Shown: positions 1-61,887 of the stretch, piece after piece | Numbering within the stretch: the stretch's first letter is position 1 | Layout of the letters: every line of letters starts with the position of its first letter | Origin: Bettongia penicillata ogilbyi | Taxonomy: Eukaryota; Chordata; Mammalia; Diprotodontia; Potoroidae | NCBI GenBank assembly: GCA_023548195.1 | Contig: JAJHZJ010000531.1 | Span: 8,481,900-8,545,899, forward strand | Reading direction: 5' to 3' | DNA: 64,000 nucleotides | Made by a program: the position numbers and the translations under genes | Notes under the pieces: model-generated | The model's database searches: none | The model's input: only the letters and a program-made list of their open reading frames with translations | Told to the model about the DNA's origin: nothing

Positions 1-300
1 GGACAGCTTGAATTTTTAGGAAGTTTTACCCAACATCAAGCCAAAATTTATCTCTGCTATTTTTTTAACCTTTCTGTCATAGTTCTACCCTCTGGGACCA
101 TACAGAAGGAGTCTAATCCTTTTCCATGTACTCATCTTTCAAATTCCTGAAGGGAGTTATATCATGTCTTGTTGCATTGCCCCAATCTACCCCCTCTTGC
201 ACCCACCCCTCAGTCTTCTTCAGGCTAACCATTCCATTTCCTTCAACTGATACGATCCATATGATATGAACTTTTCAAGGTGCCAAACACTAGGCCTGTT
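1..300 (-). repeat. CR1/L3 LINE relic (antisense)
   Basis: Wording such as 'tctgtcatagttctaccctc' and a following 'gagtctaatccttttcc' resembles the antisense strand of the ancient CR1/L3 LINE. It is strongly diverged and cut by the window edge. Confidence 0.5.
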
Positions 301-639
301 GGCCACATTCAGCTGGCAATAACTCTACAGTGCGCCAGAACAAGATTAGAATGTAACTGAGAAACATTTAACGAAATAGAAATGCTGTATAGACAATTTT
401 TAAAAGTGGTTTTCTAAATCAATATGCTGCCTGCAGAAGTTTTTATATACAGCTTAATAGCCCTTATTTCTATTTGAGTTTGACAACACTGCTCAATACT
501 ACTGTCATATATTAATCTTTCTTAACTACTATTACTCTTGTGTTATTCTTTTGTCTGAGATTTTTCATGGTTCCTCAATGTCTACAGGATTAAGTACAAA
601 CATCTGATTTTAGCACTCAATACCCTTCATAATGAAGCC

Positions 640-762
640 TTATGACTTAGTTTAGTGGATAGAGGACTGAGCCTGGAGTCAGGAAGACCTGAGTTCAAAT
701 CTGCCCTCATATATTTTCTAGCTGTGTGACCCTGGGCAAATCACTTAACCTTTGTTTGCTTT
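640..762 (+). repeat. Marsupial CORE-SINE fragment
   Basis: Contains 'gcctggagtcaggaagacct' and 'agctgtgtgaccctgggcaa', the core of Mar1/WSINE-type elements. The RTE-like tail is missing. Confidence 0.75.
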
Positions 763-794
763 GCTCTCCCATTCATGGGAGAGGAGGTGCCATG

Positions 795-1065
795 GTTGGA
801 CATGAACTTTAGAAAGATAACTCTGATAGCCAAGTAGAGAGCAAATTGGAGTGGAGAGAGGCAGGGAGACCAATCACCAAGGAAATGACTCATGGTCACA
901 GAGAGATTAAGCAGAAAATTTGGGACCCTTGCCCAGGTCTTCTGACTCTAAAGCCATGCTGCTTCCTTTAAGGCACTTAATCAACAAGCATTTATTAAGC
1001 ACTTACTATGTGCCAGGTATTGTACTATGCAATGGATGGATACAAAGACAAAATGAAAGTCCTGT
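795..1065. repeat. Nested L2 and MIR fragments
   Basis: About 800-880 resembles the L2 'agataactctgatagc' segment. 885-980 reads as an antisense MIR ('tggtcacagagagattaagc'). 985-1065 has the L2-type 'aagcatttattaagcac' wording. Confidence 0.5.
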
Positions 1066-1074
1066 GTTCTATTT

Positions 1075-1370
1075 TTCAAAAATATTAATTTATTTTTAGT
1101 TTTCAGCATTCACTTCCATGAAATTTTGAGTTCCAGATTTTCTTCCCCTACCTCAAGATGATATAGGCTCTATAAAGACATTCATATTAAATATATTTCC
1201 ACGTTAGTCATGTTGTAAAGAAGAATTAGAACCAATAGGAGGAACCATGAGAAAGAAGAAACAACCAGGAAAAAAAGAGCAAATAGTATGCTTCAATCTG
1301 CATTCAGACTCCATAGGTCTTTTTCTGGATGGAGGTAACATGATAGCAAATCTGCTACCCTGGGGGATGT
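1075..1370 (-). repeat. Marsupial L1 3' end (antisense)
   Basis: Shares 'agcattcacttccat', a run like 'tataggctctata' and 'accatgagaaagaa' with the copies at 2140-2715 and 38065-38690, in the same orientation and order. Confidence 0.7.
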
Positions 1371-1784
1371 CTCACTGGCTACTCACAGAACAAGGTTCTT
1401 TTATTTTTAGAAGAAAAGGGGGAGTCACATTAAGTAGTAAGTCCTGGTCATGAGATGCCAAGCACCCCTAGGAAAATGAGCAAGGAAAATCACTTCATTC
1501 TGGCTGTTTTGCCCTTCATTCCATGAATCCCAAAGGAAGGAGTAAGTACATCAAGATATTGGGGGCAACTCTGGGGCTGATTTTGCTCAAACTGATTGTT
1601 TACTAGGAAAGGTCCCAGAGTAAGACTTAAAGTATAATTCAGCTTAGCCTAATAGAGAGTAAATAACTTAAGCATAGGAATGCAATGACATTACTGACAT
1701 TTTGACATTACTAGCATCATTTAAGGGACTTGGCAGGTAATATTACATTTGCTATCAACAGTTTTCTGTCAGTTTACAACACCA

Positions 1785-2065
1785 ATATAAGGTGATTTTG
1801 CAGGGGATACTCTGGGAAGTTGGGAAGATTAGGAAAGGACTCCTGTAGGAGGTGGCATTTGAAATGAGCCTTGAAGAAAACTAGAAACTCTTAAGAGGTA
1901 GAGGTGAGGACCAAATACATTCTAGGTATGAGGGACTGTGTGAAAAAGCATAGTGTAGTGTCTGAGAATGGTTTGACTAGACTGAAAAGTGTGTGGAGAG
2001 GAGTAATGTATATAATAAATTTGTAAAGGTAGATTGGAAACAGGCTGTGAAGGGCTTTAAATGAT
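1785..2065. repeat. L2-like relic
   Basis: Purine-rich wording ('ggcatttgaaatgagccttg', then 'ctgtgaagggctttaaatg') matches the old L2-type repeat also present at 2735-3215, 13655-14740 and 41555-42200. Confidence 0.5.
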
Positions 2066-2067
2066 AG

Positions 2068-2128
2068 AGGCATGCATGCGTGTGTGTGTGTATGTGCGTG
2101 TGTGTGTATGTGCGTGTGTGTGAGAGAG
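2068..2128. repeat. (TG)n microsatellite
   Basis: An imperfect TG/CG array with periodic 'tatgtgcg' variants. Confidence 0.9.
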
Positions 2129-2139
2129 ACCCTTTTTAA

Positions 2140-2715
2140 AAATCATTTTTTATTAATTTATTTTTAGTTTTCAACATTCACTTCCATAAGTTTTATATTT
2201 CTCCCCTTTCCTCCCCAAAATGGTATGCAATCTTATATAGGCTCTATACATACACTCCTATTAAACACACTTTCACATTAGTCATGTTGCATGGAACATT
2301 ATAATGAATGGGAGAAACCATGAGAAAGAAAACAAAATAAAAAAAGAAAATAGTTTGCTTTGCTCTGCATTCTAACTCTGTAGTTCTTTCTCTGGATGTG
2401 GATGGCATTTTCTATCATGAGTCCTTTGGAATTTTTTAGGTCCTTGCATTGATGAGAAGGGGTAAGTCTATCAAAATCAGTCATCGAACACTGTGGCTGT
2501 TAGTGTGTACAATGTTCTCCTGCTTCTGCGCACTTCACTCAGCATCTGAGTTCATATATAAGTCTTTCCAGGTTTTTCTGAAGTCCACCTGTTCATCATT
2601 TCTTATGCCACAAGAGTTTACAACCATAAACCCCAACTTGTTCAGCCATTCCCCAACTGATGGGCTTCCCCTCAATTTCCAGTTCTTGGCAGTGCGTGAC
2701 CCTTTGCAGACACTT
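2140..2715 (-). repeat. Marsupial L1 3' end (antisense)
   Basis: The same sequence order as the copy at 38065-38690: 'aacattcacttccataag', 'atgagtcctttggaatttt', 'gtctttccaggttttt'. The complement includes the C-terminal ORF2 region. Confidence 0.75.
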
Positions 2716-2734
2716 AGGGAGTCATAGGATTTTA

Positions 2735-3215
2735 TGGTTAGATCTTCATTTTGGCAACTTCACTTTGGCAACTGGGTGGAGAACGTATGGGAGAAGGGAG
2801 ATTTGCAACGTGCTAATCCCTGGGGATATCAAAACAAAACTCCCTGCTTCCTCAAGGGAAGAAAACTCGGAAAGAACTGTGTACAGACAAGATACATACA
2901 AGATAAAGTGGGGGTAAGAAGATTTAAAGGGTATTAGGAAGGATTTCCTGCAGGAAGTGGGACTTCAGCTAAAGAAAGCCAGGGAAGCTAGGAGGCAGAG
3001 ATGGGGAGGAAGAGAGTACAGTTAGAGAAAACTCTTGGCGTCTGCAGACAGAATGTCTTGTCTTATTCGAGGATCAGCAAGGGGATCAGTGTTACTGGAT
3101 GGCAAAGTATGTGGTGGGCGGGGAGGGAGTACTCAGTAAGAAGACTGGAAAAGAGAGGCAAGTCGCCAAGGGCTTTGAATGCCAAACGGAGGGTTTTATA
3201 TTGATCCTATAGGGA
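2735..3215. repeat. L2-like relic
   Basis: Contains 'ggcaactgggtggagaacg', 'gggctttgaatgccaaac' and related wording of the L2-type repeat. Short open frames across it are not coding. Confidence 0.5.
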
Positions 3216-3239
3216 GAGGCTATTTGAAAACGCAAATGG

Positions 3240-3345
3240 TTTCCCTTTTAAAATGATCTGAATTATCTGATTTATATAAAATACAATTTATATAAATTAT
3301 ATTTCAATTGCATAAATTATATAATAAAATTATTTTCTATTCTGC
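3240..3345. repeat. AT-rich low-complexity stretch
   Basis: Nearly all A and T with repeated 'ataaatta' motifs. Confidence 0.7.
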
Positions 3346-3384
3346 AGATAGCTTGCTTTGCATATATTTGTTTGCACGTAGTCT

Positions 3385-3500
3385 CCCCCAATTGTACTGT
3401 AAGATCCTTGAGGGCAAGGACAGTCTGGCCTCTTTATGTATCTCCAGCGCTTAGCACAGGGTTACATAGTAGGCGCTTACAGTTAACTGAAAGAATCAAT
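3385..3500. repeat. L2 3' tail
   Basis: 'gatccttgagggcaaggaca' and 'gcttagcacagggttacata' are typical of the L2/MIR terminal segment. 3500-3900 holds no repeat I can name, only a TCTA-rich patch at 3520-3590. Confidence 0.55.
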
Positions 3501-4142
3501 AAGTGAATGAAACCCATCCACCCATCTAGCCAGTCTACGTATCTATCTAATCTATGCCACTCTCTGTATCTGTGTATCTGTTTTTCTGTCCACCTCTTAC
3601 AATAACCCGTTAGGCCGATATTTGCCATAGTCTAGGGTGCTAAACGAGGGTGGTGGGTGGCTTCTGTCAATGGGAAGCATGGTGGGACGGATGCGAAAAA
3701 AGCTGTGAGGTGGAAGCAAGACCTGGCACCGGATTGCATATGTGGCTCATGGGGAGGGGCTGGTACTCTCGGGAGCAAGAAGGAAATTCGGGGATGGGTT
3801 TGGGGGGCAGACGAGGAGCTCAGTTCTGGCACGAGGTTCCCAGACTGGAGCTGGGCAGTGCCTGTCGAAGCTTCCCTACGCTCCTCGCAGCCCTGACACA
3901 ATTCCGGCACTCCGCTAGAACCAAGGCCAGTTTCATACGCGACGCCAGTAAAAGCAGCACTCCCACATCCCAGCCTCTCCATCCCTCCGGGCGCTCTCCT
4001 CCTCCCCACTCTCCCTTTCGCCGGCCGACTCTAAAACCCGGGAAAGCCGCGCCCCGGGGCCGGGAGCGGCGCGAACGCCGGAGGCTGCAGCGCAGGTGGC
4101 AGCCGCCCCGCGAGCTGAGGGAGATGCTTCTTCCGCTCCCGG

Positions 4143-4152
4143 ACCGGAAGTG
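4143..4152 (+). promoter_or_regulatory. ETS/GABP-type site
   Basis: ACCGGAAGTG is an exact match to the extended ETS/GABPA consensus. It lies 41 bases before the ATG, in the 5' leader or at the transcription start region. Such sites are common in housekeeping and bidirectional promoters. Confidence 0.7.
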
Positions 4153-4192
4153 CTCCTCTCCCGGGCGGAGCGACAGCTCCCTCCTCCGCAAG

Positions 4193-54645
<50,453 letters not shown>

Positions 54646-54840
54646 CTAAAGTAGAAAATTTACATTAAAATGTAGAAACCTCACCTGCTTGAGTTTCACA
54701 TTTTGAAAATTTTTATATTATTTTAAAAAGATAATTACGCTTTTGTAATATCTAAAAACAGCTTTGACAATACTGTCAGTATTGTCTAAATATTTATTTG
54801 TAAGTAAATAAATAAATTTCCTTTACCTTCATAATTTAAT
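54646..54840 (+). terminator. ELP2 3' UTR with overlapping polyadenylation signals
   Basis: Two overlapping AATAAA hexamers lie at 54807-54812 and 54811-54816, about 160 bases after the stop. Cleavage is expected around 54830-54840; the exact site is inferred. Confidence 0.7.
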
Positions 54841-55415
54841 TTGAATTTCATTTTTGTAATTCTGCTTAACACTTTATTTAGGGGTCAATTATCCTAGTGC
54901 CTTCACCCATGTGATTTCTTCCCATCTACTTTGGCATAGTGGGATTATAGGATTCATACTGGACCCCTAAAAAGAAAAGACTTTATCTTTTGAACACAAC
55001 CCAGCTCCTGAACTTTCCCATACATCTCAGCAGCCCAGATTGCTGTCGCTGACCTGCTGCCTCTGGCCCATCCCAGTCTACCCAATAATGTTTTTGATTT
55101 CCTTTCACTGTGGCTCTCTGACCACTTAATTCCTTTGTTTGACTGCACCTGGATCACCCCAGGCTATTTACCACTCCTTAATCCCATTCAGATCTTCTCA
55201 CAGTCTTTTCTTGTATATAAGTACCAATTTTACCCTCATTAAATTGGGCAGATTCTTAGAATCTGGCAGCTTTTATTTGGCTACAATAGTACATTTACTA
55301 GGAATCTTGCCCACCTGGCTGATGTTATAGTAAAACCTCCTTACTCTGACAGAAAGAAAGCTTGAGTGGTCAAATTCTTTCCACTCACATCTCTTGTACC
55401 CTTGCGTTTTAGGAT
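54841..55415. other. Intergenic DNA after ELP2, unassigned
   Basis: No coding exon is seen. In other mammals MOCOS follows ELP2, but nothing like it lies before 64000. Confidence 0.4.
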
Positions 55416-55419
55416 TCTC

Positions 55420-55582
55420 AGCATCACAAACTGGAGTCAGGAAGGCATTAGTTCAGCTCTGTCCTCAGAAATAGGCTGTTTTTTTGACCTTGGTAAAGTC
55501 ACTTAACCTCTCTCTGCCACAGTTTCTTCAACTATAAAATGGGAATAATAATAGTACTGTCTACCTGGAAGTTTGGTTAAAA
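55420..55582 (+). repeat. MIR-family SINE
   Basis: 'tgaccttggtaaagtcactt', 'acagtttcttcaactataaa' and 'aataataatagtactgtcta' are sense MIR. Confidence 0.6.
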
Positions 55583-55779
55583 AAGGCAGACAGGCCAAAT
55601 GCATGTTGTTTATTCCCCTAAAGCTAGTGGTTACATGGCCATGGAGCCAGAAGTAAACTTTCACTGACGGTTACAGGAATGACCAGGCTTAAATCTGTTT
55701 TAGGACAATTCAAGGATGTCTGTATCCCTCAGATTTATGGTCTCTATGTGTTTATCTATTCCATGAGGAAGGAATTTTC

Positions 55780-58471
55780 CATTTTTTATTTTTTAATAAA
55801 AATTTATTTATTTAACTTTTTACATTCATTTTCACAAAATTTTGGGTTCCAAATTTTCTCCCCTTTTATCCCCTTCCCCCACCCCAGTACACCTAGCAAT
55901 CTAATTTTCCCTATCACCAATCTGCCCTCTCTTCTATCATCCCTCCCTCTCTTGTCCCCATCTCCTCTTTTGTCCTGTAGGGCCAGATGACTTGCTATCC
56001 CCCATTAACTGTATTTCTTATTTCCTAGTAGCAACAACAATACTAAACAGTTGTTCCTAAAACTTTGAGTTCCAAATTCTCCCCATCCCTCCCTCCCCAC
56101 CCATTCCCTTTGGGAAGGCAGGCAATTCAATATAGGCCATATCTGTGTAGTTTTGCAAATGACTTCGATAATCGTCGTGTTGTGTAAGACTAACTGTATT
56201 TCCCTCCATACTATCCTGCCCCCCATTGTTTCTATTCTGTCTTTTGATCCTATCCCTCCCTGAGTGTTGACTTCAAATTGTTCCCTCCTCCCATTGTCCT
56301 CCCTTCCATCATCCCCCCCACCTTGCTTATCTCCTTCTCCCCCACTTTCCTGTATTGTAAGATAGGTTTTCATACCAAAAAGAGTGTGCATTTTACTCCT
56401 TCCTTTAGTCGAATGTGATGAGGGTAAACTTCATGTTTTTTTCTCAGCTCTCCTCTTTTTCCCTCCACTAAAAAGTCTCCTGCTTGCCTCTTGAATGAGA
56501 TATAATTTACCCCATTCCATTTCACCCTCTCTCCTCCCACTACATTTCTCTCTCACCATTTACCTTAATTTCTTTTAAGATATGGTCCCATCCTATTCAG
56601 TTCACTCTGTGCTCTCTGTCTCTGTGTGTGCATGCTTGTGTGTATGTGTTTGCGTGCACACATGTACGTGTGTGTGTGCGTACATCTGTGTGTGGTCCCA
56701 CAACTACCCAGATACTGAAACGTTTTAAGAATTACAAATATTGTCTTTCCATGTAGGAATGTAAACAGTTCACCTTTGGTAAGTCCCTTATGACTTCCCT
56801 TTGCTGTTTACTATTTCATGCTTCTTCTCATTCTTGTGTTTGAAAGTCAAATTTTCTTTTCAGCTCTGGTCTTTTCATCAAGAATGCTTGAAAGTCCTCT
56901 GTTTCATTGAAAGACCATATTTTCCCCTGAAGTATTATACTCAGTTTTGCTGGGTAGGTGATTCTTCGTTTCAGTCCTAGTTCCTTTGACTTCTGGAATA
57001 TCCTATTCCACGCTCTTCGATCCCTTAATGTAGAAGCTGCTAGATCTTGAGTTATCTTGATTGTATTTCCACAATACTGGAATGGTTTCTTTCTAGCTGC
57101 TTGCAATATTTTCTCCTTGACCTGGGAATGCTGGAATTTGGCCACAGTGTTCCTAGGAGTTTCTCTTTTTGGATTTCTTTCAGGCGGTGATCGATGGATT
57201 CCTTCAATACTTATTTTGCCCTCTGGTTCTAGAATCTCAGGGCAGTTTTCCTTGATAATTTCATGGAAGATGATGTCTAGGCTCTTTTTTTTTGACCATG
57301 TCTTTCAGGTAGTCCCATAATTTTTAAATTGTCTCTCCTGGATCTATTTTCCAGGTCAGTTGTTTTTCCCATGAGATATTTCACATTCTCTTCCATTTTT
57401 TCATTCTTTTGGTTTTGTTTTGTGATTTCTTGGTTTCTCAGAAAGTCATTAGACTCCATCTGTTCCATTCTAATTTTGAGAGAACTATTGTCTTCAGTGA
57501 GCTTTTGAACCTCTTTTTCCACTTGGCTAATTCTGCTTTTGAAAGCATTCTTCTCCTCATTGGCTTTTTGAACCTCTTTTGCCAATTGAGTTAGCCTATT
57601 CTTCAAGGTGTTATTTTCCTCAGCATTTTTTGGGTCTCCTTTACCAAGGTATTGACCTGTTTTTCATGCTTTTCTTGCATCTCTCTCATTTCTCTTCCCA
57701 GTTTTTCCTCCACCTGTCTAACTTGATTTTCAAAATCCTTTTTGAGCTCTTCCATGGCCTGAGCCCACCGGACATTCACCTCGGATGTCTGGGATACAGA
57801 GGCCCCGACCTCCACGTCTTTCTCCGATGGCAGGCACTATCCTTCGTCATCAGAAATGAAGGGGGGAAGGAACATCTCTTCCCCAATAAAGTAGTTCTCT
57901 ATGGTCTTATTCTGCTTCCTTTCTCTGGGCCTTTTCCCAGCCAGTTACTTGACTTCTGAGATTCCTCTCCACCCCTGCCTAGATCTGCCCAGCTAGTGCT
58001 TGGGGTCTGAGCAAATGCTGCTTCCCGGTCTCAGGGCTTTCCACTGGGGGAGCGACTGCTATTCAATGTGAGCTTAAGTTCTGGTGCTCTGGTGGGGGCA
58101 GTGCCGCCTCCCAGGCTCAGTTCCCTCAGGGGCTTTATGCAGAGACCTTCAGTGATGGGGCGGGTGGGGGCAGGGCCGTCTCCCAGGCTCAGTTCCCTCA
58201 GGTGGTTTATACAGAGACCTTCAGTAATGGCCCTGATGCTGCTCTGGGAGTCACGGGCCACCACCGCTGCCTCTGCTGCTCCCTCCGCCACTACCTCCTG
58301 AGGGGGCCCGAGTCACGGAGACACCCCACTCCTCTCTTGGCCAGCCCAGACATCTCTCTCACTGACCTGTAGCATCTGTGGGTGGAGAGACCTTCCTGGC
58401 CCCCGGAGATTCCGTCCCTGAAGCCTGCTTGGATCTGCTCCTGTAGGGCTGTGCAGCCAGGGCAGCACAGG
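55780..58471 (-). mobile_element. Element B: half-L1 (HAL1-like), 5'-truncated
   Basis: A 2.7-kb copy on the minus strand: T-rich tail on the left, 3' UTR, ORF1 remains, GC-rich leader on the right. It lacks the first roughly 200 bases of element A. The direct repeat 'aggaattttc' lies at 55770-55779 and 58472-58481, as expected for target-primed insertion. No ORF2 is present. Bases 57302-58158 are identical in inverted orientation to 59195-60051 of element C. Confidence 0.85.
56828..57815 (-). pseudogene. ORF1 remains in element B
   Basis: Three blocks in different frames: 57603-57815 (N-terminal, VNVRWAQAMEELKKDFE), 57277-57606 (coiled coil and RRM start) and 56828-57145 (C-terminal domain, ending KRKFDFQTQE). 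One break is a single-base loss in an A run near 57630 that C shares. Another is an A run near 57287-57295, nine A on the coding strand against seven in element A. It cannot make full ORF1p. Confidence 0.8.
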
Positions 58472-58481
58472 AGGAATTTTC

Positions 58482-58959
58482 TTAATTGAATATGTTGTAA
58501 ATACAATAAGAGAGTTGACAAAGTTTCAATTGAAATTATGACCCAGGGTATCTTTTTCCTTTGCCATTAATATGCCATAACATAGTATATGTCCACAAAA
58601 TATTAAGATATGGAGAAATTATTCAAGATAGTGTCTTGGGTTAAGGGTCTCATAAAGTATGTTTAGTCAGCCCCGTCTGGCCTTGTTGCCATAAGAAGAG
58701 GTATTCTCTGAGTTTACTTCAGAGAACAAAGAGACTGTTAGGCCTAGGCTCTCCTTCTGATTGATTAATTCAAACTCTGGTCCTTATTAAAGCCCAAAAA
58801 TGATATTAAATGTTATCAGTATTTACCTCCCAGGGTTGTGAGAATCAATGGAAATAAAAGTGCTTAAGTACCTAGCATACTTAGTGAGACACTTTGCCCA
58901 TTCCCCTTCTCTTCTCTTTTATATTGTACGTTCCTAAATCTTTACATATCTCTTCTGTT
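58482..58959. other. Spacer between inverted half-L1 copies
   Basis: Old DNA with a MIR-like piece at 58795-58890 and the start of an L2 tail at about 58920-58973. The L2 wording resumes at 61566 after element C, which shows C inserted into it. Confidence 0.5.
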
Positions 58960-58973
58960 AGAATTTGAGTTCC

Positions 58974-61565
58974 AAGGTCCCTCTGCCCACAGACGCTACA
59001 GGTCCGTGAGAGAGACACGTCTGGGCTGGCCAAGAGGGGAGCAGGGTGTCTCCGTGACTCGGGACCCCTCGGGAGGCAGCAGCAGAGGCAGCAGTGGCAG
59101 CCCGGGACTCCCAGAGCAGCAGGCAGAAGTTCAGGTCTCTACATAAACCCCCTGAGGGAGCTGAGCCTGGGAAGCGGCCCTGCCCCCACCCACTCCATCA
59201 CTGAAGGTCTCTGCATAAAGCCCCTGAGGGAACTGAGCCTGGGAGGCGGCACTGCCCCCACCAGAGCACCAGAACTTAAGCTCACATTGAATAGCAGTCG
59301 CTCCCCCAGTGGAAAGCCCTGAGACCGGGAAGCAGCATTTGCTCAGACCCCAAGCACTAGCTGGGCAGATCTAGGCAGGGGTGGAGAGGAATCTCAGAAG
59401 TCAAGTAACTGGCTGGGAAAAGGCCCAGAGAAAGGAAGCAGAATAAGACCATAGAGAACTACTTTATTGGGGAAGAGATGTTCCTTCCCCCCTTCATTTC
59501 TGATGACGAAGGATAGTGCCTGCCATCGGAGAAAGACGTGGAGGTCGGGGCCTCTGTATCCCAGACATCCGAGGTGAATGTCCGGTGGGCTCAGGCCATG
59601 GAAGAGCTCAAAAAGGATTTTGAAAATCAAGTTAGACAGGTGGAGGAAAAACTGGGAAGAGAAATGAGAGAGATGCAAGAAAAGCATGAAAAACAGGTCA
59701 ATACCTTGGTAAAGGAGACCCAAAAAATGCTGAGGAAAATAACACCTTGAAGAATAGGCTAACTCAATTGGCAAAAGAGGTTCAAAAAGCCAATGAGGAG
59801 AAGAATGCTTTCAAAAGCAGAATTAGCCAAGTGGAAAAAGAGGTTCAAAAGCTCACTGAAGACAATAGTTCTCTCAAAATTAGAATGGAACAGATGGAGT
59901 CTAATGACTTTCTGAGAAACCAAGAAATCACAAAACAAAACCAAAAGAATGAAAAAATGGAAGAGAATGTGAAATATCTCATGGGAAAAACAACTGACCT
60001 GGAAAATAGATCCAGGAGAGACAATTTAAAAATTATGGGACTACCTGAAAGCCATGATCAAAAAGAGCCTAGACATCGTCTTTCATGAAATTATCAAGGA
60101 AAACTGCCCTGAGATTCTAGAACCAGAGGGCAAAATAAGTATTGAAGGAATCCATCGATCACCGCCTGAAAGAGATCCAAAAAGAGAAACTCCTAGGAAC
60201 ACTGTGGCCAAATTCCAGCATTCCCAGGTCAAGGAGAAAATATTGCAAGCAGCTAGAAAGAAACAATTCCAGTATTGTGGAAATACAATCAGGATAACAC
60301 AAGATCTAGCAGCTTCTATATTAAGGGATCGAAGGGCGTGGAATAGGATATTCCAGAAGTCAAAGGAACTAGGACTCAAACCAAGAATCACCTACCCAGC
60401 AAAATTGAGTATAATACTTCAGGGGAAAATATGGTCTTTCAATGAAACAGAGGGCTTTCAAGCATTCTTGATGAAAAGACCAGAGCTGAAAAGAAAATTT
60501 GACTTTCAAACACAAGAATGAGAAGAAGCATGAAATAGTAAACAGCAAAGGGAAGTCATAAGGGACTTACCAAAGGTGAACTGTTTACATTCCTACATGG
60601 AAAGACAATATTTGTAATTCTTAAAACGTTTCAGTATCTGGGTAGTTGGTGGGACCACACACAGATGTACGCACACACACACGTACATGTGTGCACGCAA
60701 ACACATACACACAAGCATGCACACACAGAGACAGAGAGCACAGAGTGAATTGAATAGGATGGGACCATATCTTAAAAGAAATTAAGGTAAATGGTGAGAG
60801 AGAAATGTAGTGGGAGGAGAGAGGGTGAAATGGAATGGGGTAAATTATAATCTCATTCAAGAGGCAAGCAGGAGACTTTCTAGTGGAGGGAAAAAGAGGA
60901 GAGCTGAGAAAAAAACATGAAGTTTACCCTCATCACATTCGACTAAAGGAAGGAGTAAAATGCACACTCATTTTGGTATGAAAACCTATCTTACAGTACA
61001 GAAAAATGGAGAAGAAGGAGATAAGCAGGGAAGGAGGGATGATGGAAGGGAGGGCAATGGAAGAAGGGAGCAATTTGAGGTCAACACTCTTGGGGAGGGA
61101 CAGGATCAAAAGACAGAATAGAAACAATGGGGGGCAGAATAGGATGGAGGGAAATGCAGTCTTACACAATACGACTGTTACCGAAGTCATTTGCAAAACT
61201 ACACAGATATGGCCTATATTGAATTGCCTGCCTTCCCAAAGGGAATGGGTGGGGAGGGAGGGATGGGGAGAATTTGGAACTCAAAGTTTTAGGAACAACT
61301 GTTTAGTATTGTTGTTGCTACTAGGAAATAAGAAATACAGTTAATGGGGGATAGAAAGTCATCTGGCCCTACAGGACAAAAGAGAAATGGGGACAAGAGA
61401 AGGGAGGGATGATAGAAGAGAGGGCAGATTGGTGATGGGGAAAATTAGAATGCTTGGTGTATTGGGGTGGGGGGAGGGGATAAATGGGGAGAAAATTTGG
61501 AACCCAAAATTTTGTGAAAATGAATGTAAAAAGTTAAATAAATAAATAAATTTAAAAAAAAAAAA
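58974..61565 (+). mobile_element. Element C: half-L1 (HAL1-like), 5'-truncated
   Basis: A 2.6-kb plus-strand copy with leader, ORF1 remains, (CA)n and purine-rich 3' UTR, and A-rich tail. It has a perfect 14-bp target-site duplication, 'agaatttgagttcc', at 58960-58973 and 61566-61579. It sits head-to-head with element B, whose 5' end is 502 bases away. Its 5' truncation point and target site differ from those of B, so it is a separate insertion. Confidence 0.88.
59538..60521 (+). pseudogene. ORF1 remains in element C
   Basis: Blocks 59538-59750, 59747-60088 and 60054-60521 lie in different frames and match the N-terminal, coiled-coil/RRM and C-terminal parts of L1 ORF1p. The first break (A run near 59733) is shared with B. 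The second (five A near 60060 against seven in A and nine in B) is private. The C-terminal block is intact to KRKFDFQTQE. Confidence 0.8.
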
Positions 61566-61639
61566 AGAATTTGAGTTCCTGGAGGGTAGGTACTGCTTTT
61601 TGATTGATCACTACTTGAGAATTTTTATTTACTGCTCCT

Positions 61640-61865
61640 AATTTTGTGTCTTGGGCTGTGGAGACTAAATTTAATCTTCCATATGACTTTTTGGCATTTT
61701 AAGACAGCTGTCATATCAATTCTTAGATTTTTTTTCTTCTAATTGCTAAGTGTTCTCCATTCTTTTAGTTACTCTTCATATAATATGGTTTTAGATGCCT
61801 TAATTATGTTAACCTTAGGATTTTCTCCAGTTTTCCAGTGTCTCTCCTAAAATGTGTCATTTAGA
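61640..61865 (-). repeat. CR1/L3 relic (antisense)
   Basis: 'aagacagctgtcatatcaat', 'gttactcttcatataatatg' and 'ctccagttttccagtgtctc' follow antisense CR1/L3 wording. Confidence 0.5.
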
Positions 61866-61887
61866 GTTCATTATTCACAAAACATTC

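Noticed and set aside
1..3900. Coding exons of SLC39A6 on the minus strand
   Set aside because: No His-rich ZIP-family stretch or other matching frame was found; only repeats are present.
57579..59774. Two identical 126-codon open frames (57579-57959 plus, 59394-59774 minus)
   Set aside because: They are antisense to the half-L1 leader and ORF1 and are identical only because they lie in the 857-base tract.
55780..61565. Elements B and C as a single inverted duplication
   Set aside because: Different target-site duplications, different 5' truncation points and diverged ends show two insertions.
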